Shown: piece after piece, positions 1 through 11,291 of the stretch | How positions within the stretch are numbered: position 1 is the stretch's first letter | Layout: each line of letters opens with the position of its first letter | Position numbers and translations under genes: made by a program | From: Tubulanus polymorphus | Taxonomy: Eukaryota > Nemertea > Palaeonemertea > Tubulaniformes > Tubulanidae | NCBI RefSeq assembly: GCF_964204645.1 | Contig: NC_134027.1 | Location: forward strand, 11,394,485-11,458,484 | DNA: 64,000 bases | Direction: 5' to 3' | Notes under the pieces: model-generated | What the model saw: only the letters and a program-made list of their open reading frames with translations | Database searches by the model: none | What the model was told of the DNA's origin: nothing

Positions 1-149
1 TCGTAATTCATCTTTCAAATCGCCCGTTAAACTCACAACAGCCTCGCGTATCGAAACGCGTTTAACGGTGACGTTTCCATAGTTACACACAACACTACGT
101 TTATAATCCGACGACTGGGAATTTCAAAAGCGGGAGGTGGACCATGAAA

Positions 150-460
150 AAATGCGCAAATCAAAATTCACGACAGGTGTCTTCTGCTTCACGCAGGAGT
201 TCAAGTTCAAGTTCAAGTTTGTTTTCCATACATAAATGGTTAAGAAAATACCCCACAGAGAATACATTATTTTTCTCCAAGAAAGATATATACATTATAT
301 ATGGCAGGATGCAGGGAAGCCAATTTAAGCTGTCAACCGAAAGTCCAATGCCCCCTGACAACAGGGCTAACAATACAGCGCAAATACAAGTGATATGGTT
401 GAGATGGGATGGGGAAAGAAAACAGATAGCCCCGTACAGGACTGCTGTCAATAACTTGAT
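150..460 (-). mobile_element. Probable LINE 3' end with a (GAACTT)n tail, minus strand
   Basis: On the minus strand an AT-rich stretch ends in about three and a half copies of GAACTT (plus-strand 199-220 reads as repeats of TTCAAG). Short tandem tails of this kind terminate many non-LTR retrotransposons. Two plus-strand segments (37151-37403 and 42035-42256) share a GACAG...GGCCTT...CTTTC arrangement and a GAACTT-type end, and this copy resembles them loosely. Open frames on both strands here (about 96-107 codons) show no recognisable domain and are probably chance. Confidence 0.4.
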
Positions 461-487
461 TCATTGAACTATGAAGGAAAATATTTC

Positions 488-840
488 AGGGTGGCTTCAC
501 TTTTATTTGTCTTGCTTATTCCCTGACAACTCTCTGTTACGCACACGCTTTTTCATCCGAGTTCATCTGCTAAGAATCCAATCAATTAATACAGTCAGAT
601 ACGTAAGACATAGACAGAGACTGTTTGATTATACCGTACACGCGATCTAGCAATCTCGACAAACTTCCCCGACTTATCAATGATTTTAAGCTTCTTTTTT
701 TTTTTTACAAAATTCCCAGACTATTCCCGCGCGATCTAGCAATCTCAACAAATTTCTCCGACTTATCCCCCATGATTTAAAGCTCTTTTACAAAATTCCT
801 GGACTATTCCCTGATTTCCACATAAAATCATCGACATCGT
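488..840 (+). repeat. Dispersed repeat, TTCCCTGA-rich, copy 1 with internal duplication
   Basis: This copy starts near AGGGTGGCTTCACTT and runs through TGCTAAGAATCCAATCAATT, GCGATCTAGCAATCTC and CTTTTACAAAATTCC. The same ordered words recur at 52981-53178. Inside this copy the GCGATCTAGCAATCTC-to-ACAAAATTCC stretch (about 645-715) is duplicated at about 729-800. No coding potential is seen. The superfamily is unknown. Confidence 0.6.
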
Positions 841-2019
841 GAACTTAAACAGTCAGAATGTCACGTGCGGATGTTTCGTCGAAATACGAAGAAACGCGTG
901 TTGTAGAGGAATCAGTTATCAAGAGTAAGAACTTACGCTAATGCATTTCCCAATTCCTTACGCATCAAATCGGTATTTTTCCGCCGGCCAGAAGGATAAA
1001 AACATAAACGGCGAATCGCGAAACGTTTGGCAGCGCCAATCATCCCTTCGCTCGGTAATTCCATTACGAAATAGCATTTTTCGAAACGACGTCGTCGTCG
1101 TCGTCGAACAGAAAATCTGATTCGGCGTTGATTTATTTCGGGAGATTAAGATAAAAATAAAAGCAATTTATTTTTGACCGTATTAATAAATCTTCTCAGC
1201 GTGTTGAGCCTTTCTGACGACACTGAAAAAAAAAACGACTGATAAATTGATATTCAATTTTCGTCATCGTTTTTGAGCGTTTTACGCTCACGCCCGGATT
1301 TATAAATTGAAAACCATTTCGGGTTGAACTTTCTACTCTCTTTAAAAAATTTTTCATCGCATCGAGAATCACGATTGGCGACGATAAAAAATCGCAGATT
1401 TGACCGCGTACGATCTGATCGGATCTTAGCGCGACCTGAATTAAGTCCACCCTTATCTAACAGCGGCACAAACAATCGCGCGTCAAGCGTAACCTTCCCG
1501 TAATTATTACTCCAAGGCAAATCTCACATTGTCAAAGTTAATAGATCAGTTCATCAGCGCTGCCGCCGTGGCAGGCTGAGAAATTCCCCAGCAGAAAATT
1601 CCGCGCGCGATGACATCTAATTAAATCAACAACAAATCTTGTCAGTAGCAGTTTGAATAATCCGCCAGAACCCCAGTTACGGTCCATCGCTAGTTTCACG
1701 TAGATAGATCGTTGAGATATAGCCTGTCACTGAGAAACTAATAAAATTTTATCATAATTTCATCAGCGTGCGAGCAATTGTTTGTGCATAGGAAAGACGT
1801 TTGAGCGATTCCGCGATGATATAAATCTCTATTACTGTCAGTTGACCAGTGTCGTCGATGATGATTCCTAAAAGACACGCGCTACGAGTTATTTCACTAA
1901 CGGGCCAGCTGCGGCAATCGAGGATTATGCACTTAAACTCTGCTGGTAGTTCATTTCGTAATGTCGTGATCCTTTCTCTCCGCGTTTCGATCGAAATTAT
2001 CAACGACGAGAAAACTATA
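841..2019. other. Unassigned unique sequence
   Basis: No gene, RNA or repeat was recognised. There is a GTCGTC microsatellite-like run near 1088-1105. The open frames on the minus strand (61-108 codons) have no domain signature and no splice context that I can defend. Confidence 0.5.
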
Positions 2020-2412
2020 ACTTGAATTGATGCCTTGAAGAAAAATAACACACACATATTGTGTGTTATTTTTCGCATGTATTGCGTAATATCGTCGAAA
2101 ATGGATTATGTATAAATGATATAATATCGAGGATCAATAAAGTTGCCTTGAATTTGAGTATATCAATAATTGAATTGAGCGGCAACCAGTCTAGTCCCGA
2201 TATATATTGATGACGTAGCGCACATCCTCTAAAAAAATTATCAAAGATCAATCAAAAATGATTAAGAGTTATGAAATATGTTTGATTAAAAAATAAACGC
2301 CAAAATTCGCAATTGTCATTGTTATTTTGAAACGCCAACATTGATGACATAATGCACATCGACTCACGCAGAACCCCTTATATATTGCATAATAGGTATC
2401 AATGTAACAGAT
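2020..2412 (-). mobile_element. G element copy 1 (TIR-type MITE, minus orientation)
   Basis: The reverse-oriented copy contains the family's ordered words: a degenerate GATGCCTTGAA end, GGATCAATAAAGT, CAACCAGTCTAG, CATCCTCT, AATTCGCAATTGTCATTG, and ACCCCTTATATA followed by GGTATCAATGTAAC. A strong hairpin of AAAAATAACACACA with its complement lies at about 2042-2073. Other copies are at 3185, 18720, 31493, 38912, 44627 and 58071. Confidence 0.7.
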
Positions 2413-3184
2413 TATTGCAGCAGTATTTACAACATCAAAAAACTGTACTGAGCACTGTACCAGTAACAAAAAGTGATAACTTTCTCTGTAAAAAATAGCA
2501 TGCATGGATTTGCGAGCGTCAAATTCGCGGTTCAAAGTTGAGATCGCAAGTTTGACTACACAAGACCAACAGTTAGTCATGCCGGAATAGCTACGCTTAA
2601 TTTATTGGATTTGTCTCTTTCAACCGATATCGATCTCGCTCGCAAGATATCGGTCGACGTCCTTCTCGGTCGATAAAAACTATTCCGACAAATGTTTGCA
2701 AAAATCGCACGAAATAAAACCGTAATTCACGAGATAAGGGTTATTTTGAACACACCGATTTTAAGTAAGCGCCCGTCACAGTTTAACATCAAAGCAATCA
2801 ACGTCTAAAGATAGATCAGCGCGTAATTGATGCTCAATTACGATGCAGAAACTGGCTTTTAAACATTTTGTATTCGCCAACACTGCTTACAGGAACTCAG
2901 GAACTCCGCTCCTTTAACGGCAGTCTTAATGACGCCAACTAATTCGGGGACTAATTTCGCATCCGGAAGTCAATCTCGGGATATGGGAAACGGTGTCAAG
3001 TGATCAGAATGAACCTGAAAGTCTTGACTACGCGCCAGAATCCGGGTAGAATTAATTCCTCTCATGTTCAGCGCATTCCGGTGATCTAATACGCGAATAC
3101 TAATACATATATAGACGTATCGAAATTTCTAAAATACGAATTAAAGAAAATGTCGTGAGTCACGTCGAGATAGCCAACACAGAT
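2413..3184. other. Unassigned unique sequence
   Basis: I see nothing assignable. The stretch around 2590-2700 is CpG-rich (repeated CGATATCG-like words) and may be host regulatory DNA, but no motif supports a specific role. Confidence 0.4.
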
Positions 3185-3550
3185 TTTTGATGCCCTAAAA
3201 ACCGTTACAATAATGTTATATACATTTATGCCTAGTATGCGTTATATAAGAAGTTCTGTGTTCTTTTGACATTTATTCAATAATCAAATATATTTCATTA
3301 CTCTCATTCTATTTTTGATAAATTTGGATCATTATTTTCAAGAGGATGTGCACTACTTCGGTACTTCGGGGGGGGGGGGATAGGGGGGATGTGGGGTGAG
3401 ACCTTGCCAATTCGATCATTGGTACATTCAAATCCAAAATAACTTTGTTGATCCTTAATATCATATAATTCATATCACAATATCTATTACAATATTACAC
3501 AATATATGTTTTTTTCAATGTGTCAATAAACGTTGAAGTTGGTTTTCTGT
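3185..3550 (+). mobile_element. G element copy 2 with an internal poly-G run
   Basis: It starts at TTTTTGATGCCCTAAAAACC and ends near GTGTCAATAAACGTTGAAG. The family words ACAATAATG, CCTAGTATGCGTTATATAAG, AAGAGGATGTGC and CAAATCCAAAATAAC are present. A poly-G tract (about 3369-3379) followed by GGGGGGATGTGGGG interrupts the middle and is absent from the other copies. Confidence 0.7.
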
Positions 3551-4139
3551 CTAACTCGCCTTTAGGCTTAAAATGATGGAAATGAACTCAGTTTAACTAT
3601 ACAGCCTAACCTGGTCATTTAAACTGGTTTATACATCCATATGGAGCCTAAAGAATCAAACATCGAATCATCTACTAGACCCTTGAGGTTGATCGGAGCC
3701 ATTAAACAGTAGCATTTGGCACATGCGCCGATACCCTATGACACCTATGACAATGCCTTATGTTATCGTGCATATCACCACACCCAAGATTTAAGTTATT
3801 TAATTTGGTACATTCGGCGAAAGCAAAATCATAATCAAAGCCATTGACTCCAGTCTACATGAATATCATAGAAATTGAAGACATATATTTCCTGGTTCGC
3901 AAGACAAATGTCAATTTCGATTTTTGTTATTAACCAGTACATAAGCTCATATACCGGTAACAAACCATGTTCAGGCGATAATAGATTTTAACGGTAAGCA
4001 TTTAGCAGTATATCGGTAGCCCTCTAGGCTATAAAGATATTCTATCGCGATCACATAGGGTTGCATTCTCTGAATCACTCTCTCTCGGGAGAAAGCCCGA
4101 GTCGAATTCGGCCAATGACTGATTAGAGAGCGTGTTGGC
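3551..4139. other. Unassigned sequence
   Basis: No gene or recognised repeat. The stretch is AT-rich with no long open frame. Confidence 0.4.
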
Positions 4140-4300
4140 CACGCAGGGTGGCCACCTGGTCGAAAGCAATACCGTCTTTGAATTCCCGGAATTTTTTCAA
4201 GGGTTTTGGTAAAATTTGTCAAATTCCCTGATCTTTTTCTAGATTTGTCAGTTTCTCTGAATTTTCCAGGTTTACCAAGTCAGTCGCCAGCCTGTGACAC
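4140..4300 (+). repeat. CAGGGTGGCCAC repeat, copy 1
   Basis: It begins GCAGGGTGGCCACCTGG and continues with AATTCCC, AAATTTGTCAAATTCCC, TTGTCAGTTTCTCTGAAT and TTTTCCAGG. A reverse-oriented relative lies at about 63140-63246, ending GTGGCCACCCTGCGTCC. The two probably share one dispersed family with the TTCCCTGA-rich repeats at 488 and 52981. Confidence 0.5.
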
Positions 4301-5659
4301 ACGCAGATGCTGAAGAAAGGCAAGTCACCTAGCGCGTGAACAATATTGGCCCAAACTGGCAGGGGCTGAATTTTACGCCCGTCCAAAATGCGCGAATCGC
4401 CCCACCTGCCTTACTCTGAGCTGTGTGCGTGTGACCTAATCATCTCACCGATTGCTCGATCACTTGTTTGTAGGCGTGAATTAAATTCGCATTGGTGTGA
4501 CCATAGACCTATGTACCACTAGTTTATAAGTCCATGGTGTGAACCTTTTATTACTGCGCACACCCTGATAGATGTTTGAACGACTAATGAACGCGCACAC
4601 TTTCATTTAGATTATGTCCTCGAGGGCGCGAATCCCATAATCCAATAGATAGACGCGAGGTGATGCATACCCATCGGGATATATTGAACACAGATATACC
4701 GAGATATGCGAGTAAACTAATCAGTATCTTATACTTGTATACTTTCAGAATTACTAGCAATATGTGCGATCGGCTTCAAGAAACCTGTAATGATCTTGTT
4801 GGAGTGCCGACAAAGCGCCGATGATGCAAGTTTGTTCAATCAATCGGTTACCTGTATATAATACACGTGATTAGCCGGAAACTGGATGCCATTTGGTATT
4901 ATATAAGACGACGAGAGTTATAATACGGGGAATACAACTGAATCATCCAGTAATAAAATGAACGACCGTGCAGTGGTGGCGGTGGTGATCGTTATGCGCG
5001 CGCTCAGTACGAGTACGTTCGCTCGATGATCCGGTCGTCTTCAGAACGAGCTGAAGAAGGACGGCTACAATATCGTAGCTGCATTCGCACTCATCGCGAG
5101 AGAAAATAGGAAATACAAGGAAATTCGCGAAAATATCTACGAAATTCGGACAACCGCAATTTTCGCAAAATTAACGAGTCATTTCAAACACCGGTGGCGC
5201 CGATTACCGGATTACCCGATTACTCGGAAATGGACTAAATCATTTCGAAATCACCCCGTAAAAGCTCTTAACGTGTCGGGGCGTGTCGTATTTTTATCGT
5301 CGGCGGAAAGTGTTAATATCGTTATAAAAACGCCGTCATTCGACGCGTATTCGTGTATGTTCGGCGAAAAAGAAACGCGCTGCGTTCGCGATACTTCGAA
5401 GCGTCATTACGCCGTGTTTGCGTAACTGATGCAGGTATCCGGTGTTTTTCGCGTGAGTTCTCCGCTGCGTTTAATACCGCCGCATTTTAACACTTTCGAT
5501 ATCATCGATAGAAGTAGAAACAAACTGAAAACGTGGCCGATGTTTACCCGACGACGACAACGTTTCGCGGAATAGCTTTCACACGCTTTTTCGATCGCGC
5601 GCGTGCGTGTGTGAACAACCGCTACTACTACGACAACAACCGGGAATTAACTTATAATA
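4301..5659. other. Upstream region of the receptor gene
   Basis: There is no coding signal. From about 5000 the composition changes to CpG-dense (many CGTCG, GCGC and TTCGCG words), and this continues through the receptor. The block could hold the promoter and 5' leader. No TATA box or initiator can be placed with confidence, and a 5' UTR intron cannot be excluded. Confidence 0.4.
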
Positions 5660-5770
5660 ATGAAACTTGTTCCGCGGAAAACGTGCGTATACGAAACCGT
5701 AGCGACTTATTTTTCACGGAACACTGCTGAATCGGGGATCACTGGTAATTTTGATTATCGCGAATTGTAA
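5660..5770 (+). other. Possible upstream ORF in the receptor's 5' leader
   Basis: An ATG at 5660 opens a 36-codon frame that ends in TAA at 5768-5770. It is in the same frame as the receptor start at 5897 and 127 nt upstream of it. If the transcript begins before 5660, ribosomes would meet this short frame first, which could reduce translation of the receptor. The transcript start is unknown, so this is conditional. Confidence 0.3.
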
Positions 5771-5896
5771 CCGAAGCGAGAGGCTAGCAGCGGCGGAGAA
5801 CGCGGAGTATTACGAGACGAGCTACGACAACGAACACGCAACCGCGACGAAAGCTTCGTTCGAGATTTTTTCCATCGTCGTGTCATCGGTTACGTC

Positions 5897-7015
5897 ATGA
5901 ATAATGCGTCCGTCGTGGGTGCCACGGCATCGGTAGTGGCGAACCATTCGAACAACGTCGAATACATGCTTTCGAACGCGACTAAAAACGGCAACTTCAG
6001 CGATTACGAAGCGAAATACGACCAGTGGCCGGAGACACCGCTCGATCGCATCGAATACAGCATACACCTTTACGTGCCGCCGTTTCTGATCGTTATCGGT
6101 ACGATCGGCAACATCCTGTCGTACGTCGTGCAATGTCGGCCGCATATGATGCAATCGTCGTCTGCTCATTACCTCGCCGTGTTGGCGTTTTCGAACACGG
6201 TCGCTTTGCTGATAGGGTGCGGCACGGACTGGATGTCGCGCAACCTACTGAAACAGCACTTCATATCCGACCTGACCGACTGGCTTTGTAAAATATGGAA
6301 GTTTCTGTTCGCGATGTCGGTGCACTTTCCGACTTGGCTCGTCGTCGCGATGAGCATCGACCGCTCGATCACCGTTTGGAATCCGCGGCGCGCGCCACAG
6401 ATTTGCACGCTGTTCAAAGCGCGCATTTTCACGATCGTCATCATCGTCGGACTACTGTGCATCAGCGTGCACGCGATGTGGACTTACACGCTCATCGACA
6501 AGCAGTGCTACCTAGGCCAGGCGCATCATTTCTTCCATACGCAAATCTGGCCGTGGATACAGGCCATCATGTTCAGCTATATTCCGCTGGTGATCATATG
6601 CTTCACGTCGTTGATCCTGATCATCGGGCACCAACGCAACAAACACAACGTGCAATACCAGCCCGAGCTAAGTCCGGTGGTTATCTGCGTGACTATATCG
6701 TACTTCGTTCTCGGCAGTCCCTCGATCATACAGAACATCGTCGAGTACACCTTACCGACACACATGCGAATGGACAACAACGTGCGCGCGGCCGTGTTCT
6801 TGGCGCGCGCGGTCACGCAGGTCGAGTCGTGCATGAACTACTCGATACTGATTTTCTGGCACATGATCTGCAATCGAAACTTTGTCAGGGAACTACGCGA
6901 TCTGTTCACGTTTCCGAAGCTGCGCGATCGCAACCGTATGCAAGCCGTGCCGACGGTCGAGATCAACGGCGAAGGTGTCAAACTCGATTCGGAAATAGGC
7001 GTAACGACGTTGTGA
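5897..7015 (+). CDS. Class A (rhodopsin-like) GPCR, peptide/FMRFamide-receptor-like orphan, intronless
   Basis: A 372-residue seven-transmembrane receptor for the plasma membrane. The extracellular N-terminus (about 1-55) has four N-glycosylation sequons (N3, N16, N27, N33). TM1 is about 56-78 with GTIGN; TM2 90-109 (LAFSN); TM3 131-156 starting with C131 and ending IDRS; TM4 176-198; C204 in the second extracellular loop should pair with C131; TM5 217-243; a short third intracellular loop; TM6 258-282 with P275; TM7 about 297-322; an amphipathic helix-8-like FVRELRDLF at 329-337. The C-terminus TTL fits a class I PDZ ligand. The start is firm: an in-frame TAA lies 43 codons upstream with no ATG between. 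The whole receptor lies in one exon. Usual microswitches are altered: D2.50 is N100, DRY is DRS, the TM7 NPxxY region reads NYSILIFWH, and the TM6 toggle tryptophan is missing. The ligand is unknown; membership of the FMRFamide-receptor-like group is inferred from overall pattern only. Confidence 0.9.
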   Translation: MNNASVVGATASVVANHSNNVEYMLSNATKNGNFSDYEAKYDQWPETPLDRIEYSIHLYVPPFLIVIGTIGNILSYVVQCRPHMMQSSSAHYLAVLAFSNTVALLIGCGTDWMSRNLLKQHFISDLTDWLCKIWKFLFAMSVHFPTWLVVAMSIDRSITVWNPRRAPQICTLFKARIFTIVIIVGLLCISVHAMWTYTLIDKQCYLGQAHHFFHTQIWPWIQAIMFSYIPLVIICFTSLILIIGHQRNKHNVQYQPELSPVVICVTISYFVLGSPSIIQNIVEYTLPTHMRMDNNVRAAVFLARAVTQVESCMNYSILIFWHMICNRNFVRELRDLFTFPKLRDRNRMQAVPTVEINGEGVKLDSEIGVTTL

Positions 7016-7043
7016 AACTTTCGTCGTGCGATCGTCGTTGTAT

Positions 7044-7049
7044 AATAAA
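7044..7049 (+). promoter_or_regulatory. Candidate poly(A) signal AATAAA of the receptor gene
   Basis: A canonical AATAAA hexamer lies 29 nt after the receptor stop codon. A very short 3' UTR would result if it is used. No transcript data are available to confirm the cleavage site. Confidence 0.5.
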
Positions 7050-7283
7050 CCGCGGAGCTTACATTACTGGTGCGCGAATACGACCGACTTGGGTACGCGA
7101 ATCCAGTAAACATGTGGACTAAAATGGGGTACCGGCTATCGAGGATTCAGGTTGGCTCCGCACTGTTAGCTAGTCACTCTCGTACTTACCCAACTTTCTT
7201 CTGAAGGTAAATCAACTATTTTAAAGGTCATTGGCAGATTAACTTCCGGAATTTTCTATTTATCCCGGTTACCTAAATCAGCC

Positions 7284-7592
7284 CTCACCAGGTATTTGAC
7301 CTGATGGCATTGGGATTCGCCATGGTACATTACCCTGCCTAACTAGCCTGAGTGCGCAGCTACATGTGCAGCTTAGATGATATCATTATCAGCCAATCAG
7401 AAATCACATTTTATCTAAGTCCACGTTTTTCATTTATAGTTAACCTGTGAAATTTGCCTGATACAACATGCAATCTGATTGGTGCTGCAAGTTTTAGTGC
7501 GCCAAACCTGTACACTTGGAATAGTACGGCAGGGTTTCGTGCCATGGCTAAGATGCCATCAGGTTTTGAATTCCCATTGAGGGAGGATGGGT
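7284..7592 (+). mobile_element. L element copy 1 (TIRs with T-arm-like sequence)
   Basis: The left end carries TTTGACCTGATGGCATTGGG and the right end GATGCCATCAGG, forming imperfect inverted ends. Internal words match copies at 35822 and 38540: GAGTGCGCAGCTACATG, ATCAGCCAATCAGAAATCAC, GCAATCTGATTGGTGC. The ends are more degraded than in copy 3. Confidence 0.65.
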
Positions 7593-9347
7593 CACCCAAT
7601 GAAGTTTACTGAATTATTTTGATAGCGCCCCTGTGGTCGAAAAGCTGGTTTCACTTTCACCATTGCTAATTGGGCCCCATTGCTATATCTTGAGCAGTGA
7701 CATCAACTGGATCTACAATTTTGACAGCGTAACCATGCTGTTCAGCAGATCCATCGATGGCTGTTCACCCAGATACCAGCGGGATGACTCCTACTAGTTC
7801 ACTATGAACTAGAAGCAATGCAAATATGAACCCATTCATTATGCCCATTTCATTCTTTAATGAAGCATATTTCAAGCACTTTACCTACCTCGATCCATAG
7901 GAGTTGTTTCTGAATTTGGAATTTGATAATTTCGATATGCCAATGACCTTTAAAACCTCAGCCAACCATTTTATGGAAGAATGCCATATCTTTCAGTAGG
8001 CATTCAGATTTGGTTTCAGTTCTAAGTTGATTGAAAATGAATAAATTTTTAGTAAAACTGACCGTTATTCAGGTGTGTGCCGGTACCCTATTGAAAAAAA
8101 ATATTCGGTGAATAAACTAAATTAAAAGTTGTCCGATTGTCTACTACTGCTGGATGAAATATCATATCATATATGCTATGGAATAATCTCTGTAATATAT
8201 GCTTGTATGGTCTTTCAATGATTCATAATCGGATAATGTTTATTTATGAAAAAAACGATCCCATTCTATCCTCGACGGGCCGGGCTTGATAAATCTTGCC
8301 AGCGCATTTTCCTGCGCGCAAGCAAGAAGACTTGGCGAAAAGTGTGAACGGTCTTAAGGACTAAATCTTAACAGTTTTTAAACGTCTCAATCATTTATCT
8401 TTTGACTTGGCGTGCATCGAGGTTGCTTTAATCAAGGGGTGGATCGAGAGATTTGAACAGACGGGGTCAAGCCCAGATGTTTTTTAAACATTTCAATGAA
8501 AGATTCATTCACGAAAATTTGCATATTACCTACAGTAATTTCAGGCAGAGGTCATTTCAACGATTGTCGAGACCCCCTAAAACCCCCCTCCCTTGGATCC
8601 CTGTAATCTGGATAAATCCGGAGCTAATAGGAACATTGTTTACGCGCAGTTAGCCAGTACGTAAATTATGATTTCTCGTTTGAGTGAGTGGAGTCTGAAG
8701 AAGTATAACATCTGATTCAAAGGTTTCATTTGTCGGAACATGCACTCGAAATCTTAGTTTCATTTCCACTGGACATTATGTATGTAAAGACTACTTTCAA
8801 TGGCTTAAAAGCTGCCACTAGAAAGCTGTCGTGTATATATTGTCATGTACAGCCACTCAATCATCCGGCAACGCATTACCTTCAATTGGTACACAAGTGT
8901 GGCGCGAAGTATTTCCAAAATTTGACACGTAGCGATAAATCTTATCCTACGAGCGACGAATCAAATCCACACCGCTATTAATCATCTGAAGCAGACGTGT
9001 TTAGGAATATCACCCGATATAACAACAAGAATCATCGACGCGCGATGATATTGAGTCATATCAGAATCAGAGTCGCATAGAGGATGAAGTCAAGGAGGAT
9101 ACAGTTCCGAGAGAAAGAGAGAGAGTGTATTGAAAATTCCAAACGTATATATTGGATTTCGTAACGATTGCTACCCGATGGCATCAGAAGCACCTGTAAC
9201 ACGGAAAACGGATGTTAAATTGTTGCAACATTTCCATGAAAAACATATCTACGCCGATAACGGCCGAGTTCTACAACGATCTCCGTAAAGCCTAGTGTAC
9301 TGTTGGACTAGCGGCTGATCAGATCAGGAGAGTAGCCAGTGATCAAT
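7593..9347. other. Unassigned intergenic sequence
   Basis: No gene or known repeat was seen in about 1.75 kb. Open frames of 66 and 83 codons at 8453 and 8730 lack recognisable domains. A short GA run is present near 9111-9126. Confidence 0.4.
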
Positions 9348-9595
9348 AGCCGCGATCACACGAGCATTTTTTGCCCAGAACAACCTGCACACGGGTGCCA
9401 AATGGGCCCGGGCCTGTTTGGACTGAGCCAAAACATCGGACCAGACCCGAGCCAAATTTTGGAAATGACCCAATTTGCTTTGTTTAGTATCGAATGAGTG
9501 GTTTACACTCTCTAATTAGGAACGGCCCAAATTTAGCTCGAGCCTGATCCCTTCCAATCTGGCCCGGGCCAAATCATCTCTGTGTGATCACGGCT
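9348..9595 (+). mobile_element. A element copy 1 (GC-rich MITE, both ends present)
   Basis: It begins AGCCGCGATCACACGAGC and ends TGTGTGATCACGGCT, imperfect inverted repeats. The interior has the family's nested palindromes (GGGCCCGGGCC, GGCCCGGGCCAAAT) and the signature words CACGGGTGCCAAATGGG, GAGCCAAATTTT and GTTTAGTATCGA. No open reading frame is conserved between copies, so it is non-autonomous. Confidence 0.8.
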
Positions 9596-9805
9596 ATTGA
9601 AATCTTTTTTCGGAAAACCAGTCAGTTGCTGCAACCGTGTCGTCGGGATTCACACCGTTTCCATCGACTGACAGCAACTAGGATGCGATATCTGCATTTT
9701 TGTGCTTTGTCACAAGAACGTCGGCTGCGTCTTGTGTTGTCGTGGAACGCGCACATCTCGGGCGATATCAGTGGATCGGAGAATACAACCGGTCGCTAAA
9801 AAAGT

Positions 9806-9926
9806 AGAACATGAGCAACTGGGCAGAACTGCAGATTGTATCTTCGCAGTGGCACATCAACAGGTTTGAGCAACTGATCATATGACGAAAACTGTCTCCA
9901 GTTATTTCGTTGATGTACGCTAGGCT
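9806..9926 (+). mobile_element. D element copy 1 (right half only)
   Basis: It contains GTAGAACATGAGCAACTGG, GAGCAACTGATCATAT and the right terminus GATGTACGCTAGGCTT. The left half found in the copies at 43315 and 23613 is missing. Confidence 0.6.
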
Positions 9927-10007
9927 TGAAAGAGCTTCTTTTGTGGAAGAATAACCTTGGCAAAATCACATCAGATTTTAAAAACTCAACTGTGCGCGCG
10001 TTTATAT

Positions 10008-10319
10008 GCGGTGATCACATGGGCCAAAATTGACCCATGTCAAATTAGGCCCGGAACAACCGTTCACACGATGCCAAATGGGCCTGTGCCTGTTTTGCAA
10101 AATTTGGCATTACCAAAAATGTCGGACCAGGCCCGAGCGAAATTGAAGCACAGGTCATGAATCATTTTGTGAAATGCAACTGGTTCGGGAAGTGATTCAC
10201 TTTGCTTTGTTTAATTAAGCATTGTTTAGTATGGAGTGAGTTGTTTATGTTGTCTCCGATTAAGCACGGGCCTAACAATTTGACTCGGGCCTGTTCCATT
10301 CCACAGTGTGATCTTGGCT
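10008..10319 (+). mobile_element. A element copy 2
   Basis: Ends GCGGTGATCACATGGGCC and GTGTGATCTTGGCT. The interior has CCCGGAACAACCGTTCACAC, GCATTGTTTAGTATGGAGTG and GACTCGGGCCTG. Near full length (about 312 bp). Confidence 0.75.
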
Positions 10320-10635
10320 ACCAGCATGCTTTCTCCACCCCTACCATTATAGGGTCAACAATTCGCCATTACCGCGAGTTAATACGCCTCTTGATCAACA
10401 CGCAGATGCAGACTTCATATAATCATTGTCTAATTACATTAGCTTAGGGATGTTGCTTTGATAAACTGTTGACCTTTTTGCGATGATACCGATCGATGCG
10501 AGCACCTAAAGTTACATATGGTACAGTGATCATAAGCACTTCTTAATTATACACAGTTTACGAGTCCATATGGGACTGGCAAACGAAGTTTGTTTTGTGG
10601 TGATTTCGACCGGTTAATCACATTCCTACGAAGCC

Positions 10636-10660
10636 GTGTGTGTGTGTGTGTGTGTGTGTC
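10636..10660. repeat. (GT)n microsatellite
   Basis: About 12 GT dinucleotides in an uninterrupted run. Confidence 0.9.
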
Positions 10661-11060
10661 TGATCGTGAATGTCTCGATTTTATACAACCCTAATTTATC
10701 GAGGCGGATAATTTTGACCATCAACGGATATTTATCTCGATCGATTTTTCCCCCGTCGCTCGCACGGTGACCAAAGATCTCGAAAATCTCGATTCGTTTG
10801 ATAACAGCATTCAACATACTCAGATCTTATACCATATGATTTCATCTCTGCCCCCTTCGTTTCTGCCCACTGAGCGCCCCCTCCCATAATCGACCAGATT
10901 TATTTCGCCCTCTCCATTTTGATGGGAGAAAGGTCAGAGAAAAAACTTTGCGCAAGAAGTTCAGCCGCTTTTTTGTTCTAGTTCACTAACCTGACAATTT
11001 ACATGCCGGCCAAATCTCAGTCCACTAAGTGGTGCCACAAGTGTCATCACATGATCTTAA

Positions 11061-11287
11061 CCCTTTCAGTGGTGACTAATCAATACCCGTAAGTGCTGGA
11101 AAATCCCACCCTAAAGTGTTGAATAACGAGCATACAGCAATAGTTAGTTTTTACACCACAGTGCGGTGTATCATTAGTTACTAATATTCCACCATGTATC
11201 ACAGGTGCTGCCATCTATCAATAAAGATAAAAACTAATAACTTATCACATCAATACACCGCACTGTGGTGTAGACGCACTGAAAGGG
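11061..11287 (+). mobile_element. H element copy 1: piggyBac-like MITE
   Basis: The left end is CCCTTTCAGTG preceded by TTAA; the right end is CACTGAAAGGG followed by TTAT, a one-base decay of TTAA. Subterminal inverted repeats ACACCACAGTGCGGTGT and ACACCGCACTGTGGTGT add a second stem. TTAA duplication and a CCC-beginning terminal repeat are hallmarks of piggyBac-type transposons. It is 227 bp, with no transposase. Confidence 0.8.
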
Positions 11288-11291
11288 TTAT

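Noticed and set aside
6295-7122. 275-codon plus-strand frame overlapping the receptor
   Set aside because: It is a +1 shadow of the receptor frame, rich in Arg, His and Asp as expected from the codon bias, and begins without a credible start. The receptor frame has all the transmembrane signatures.
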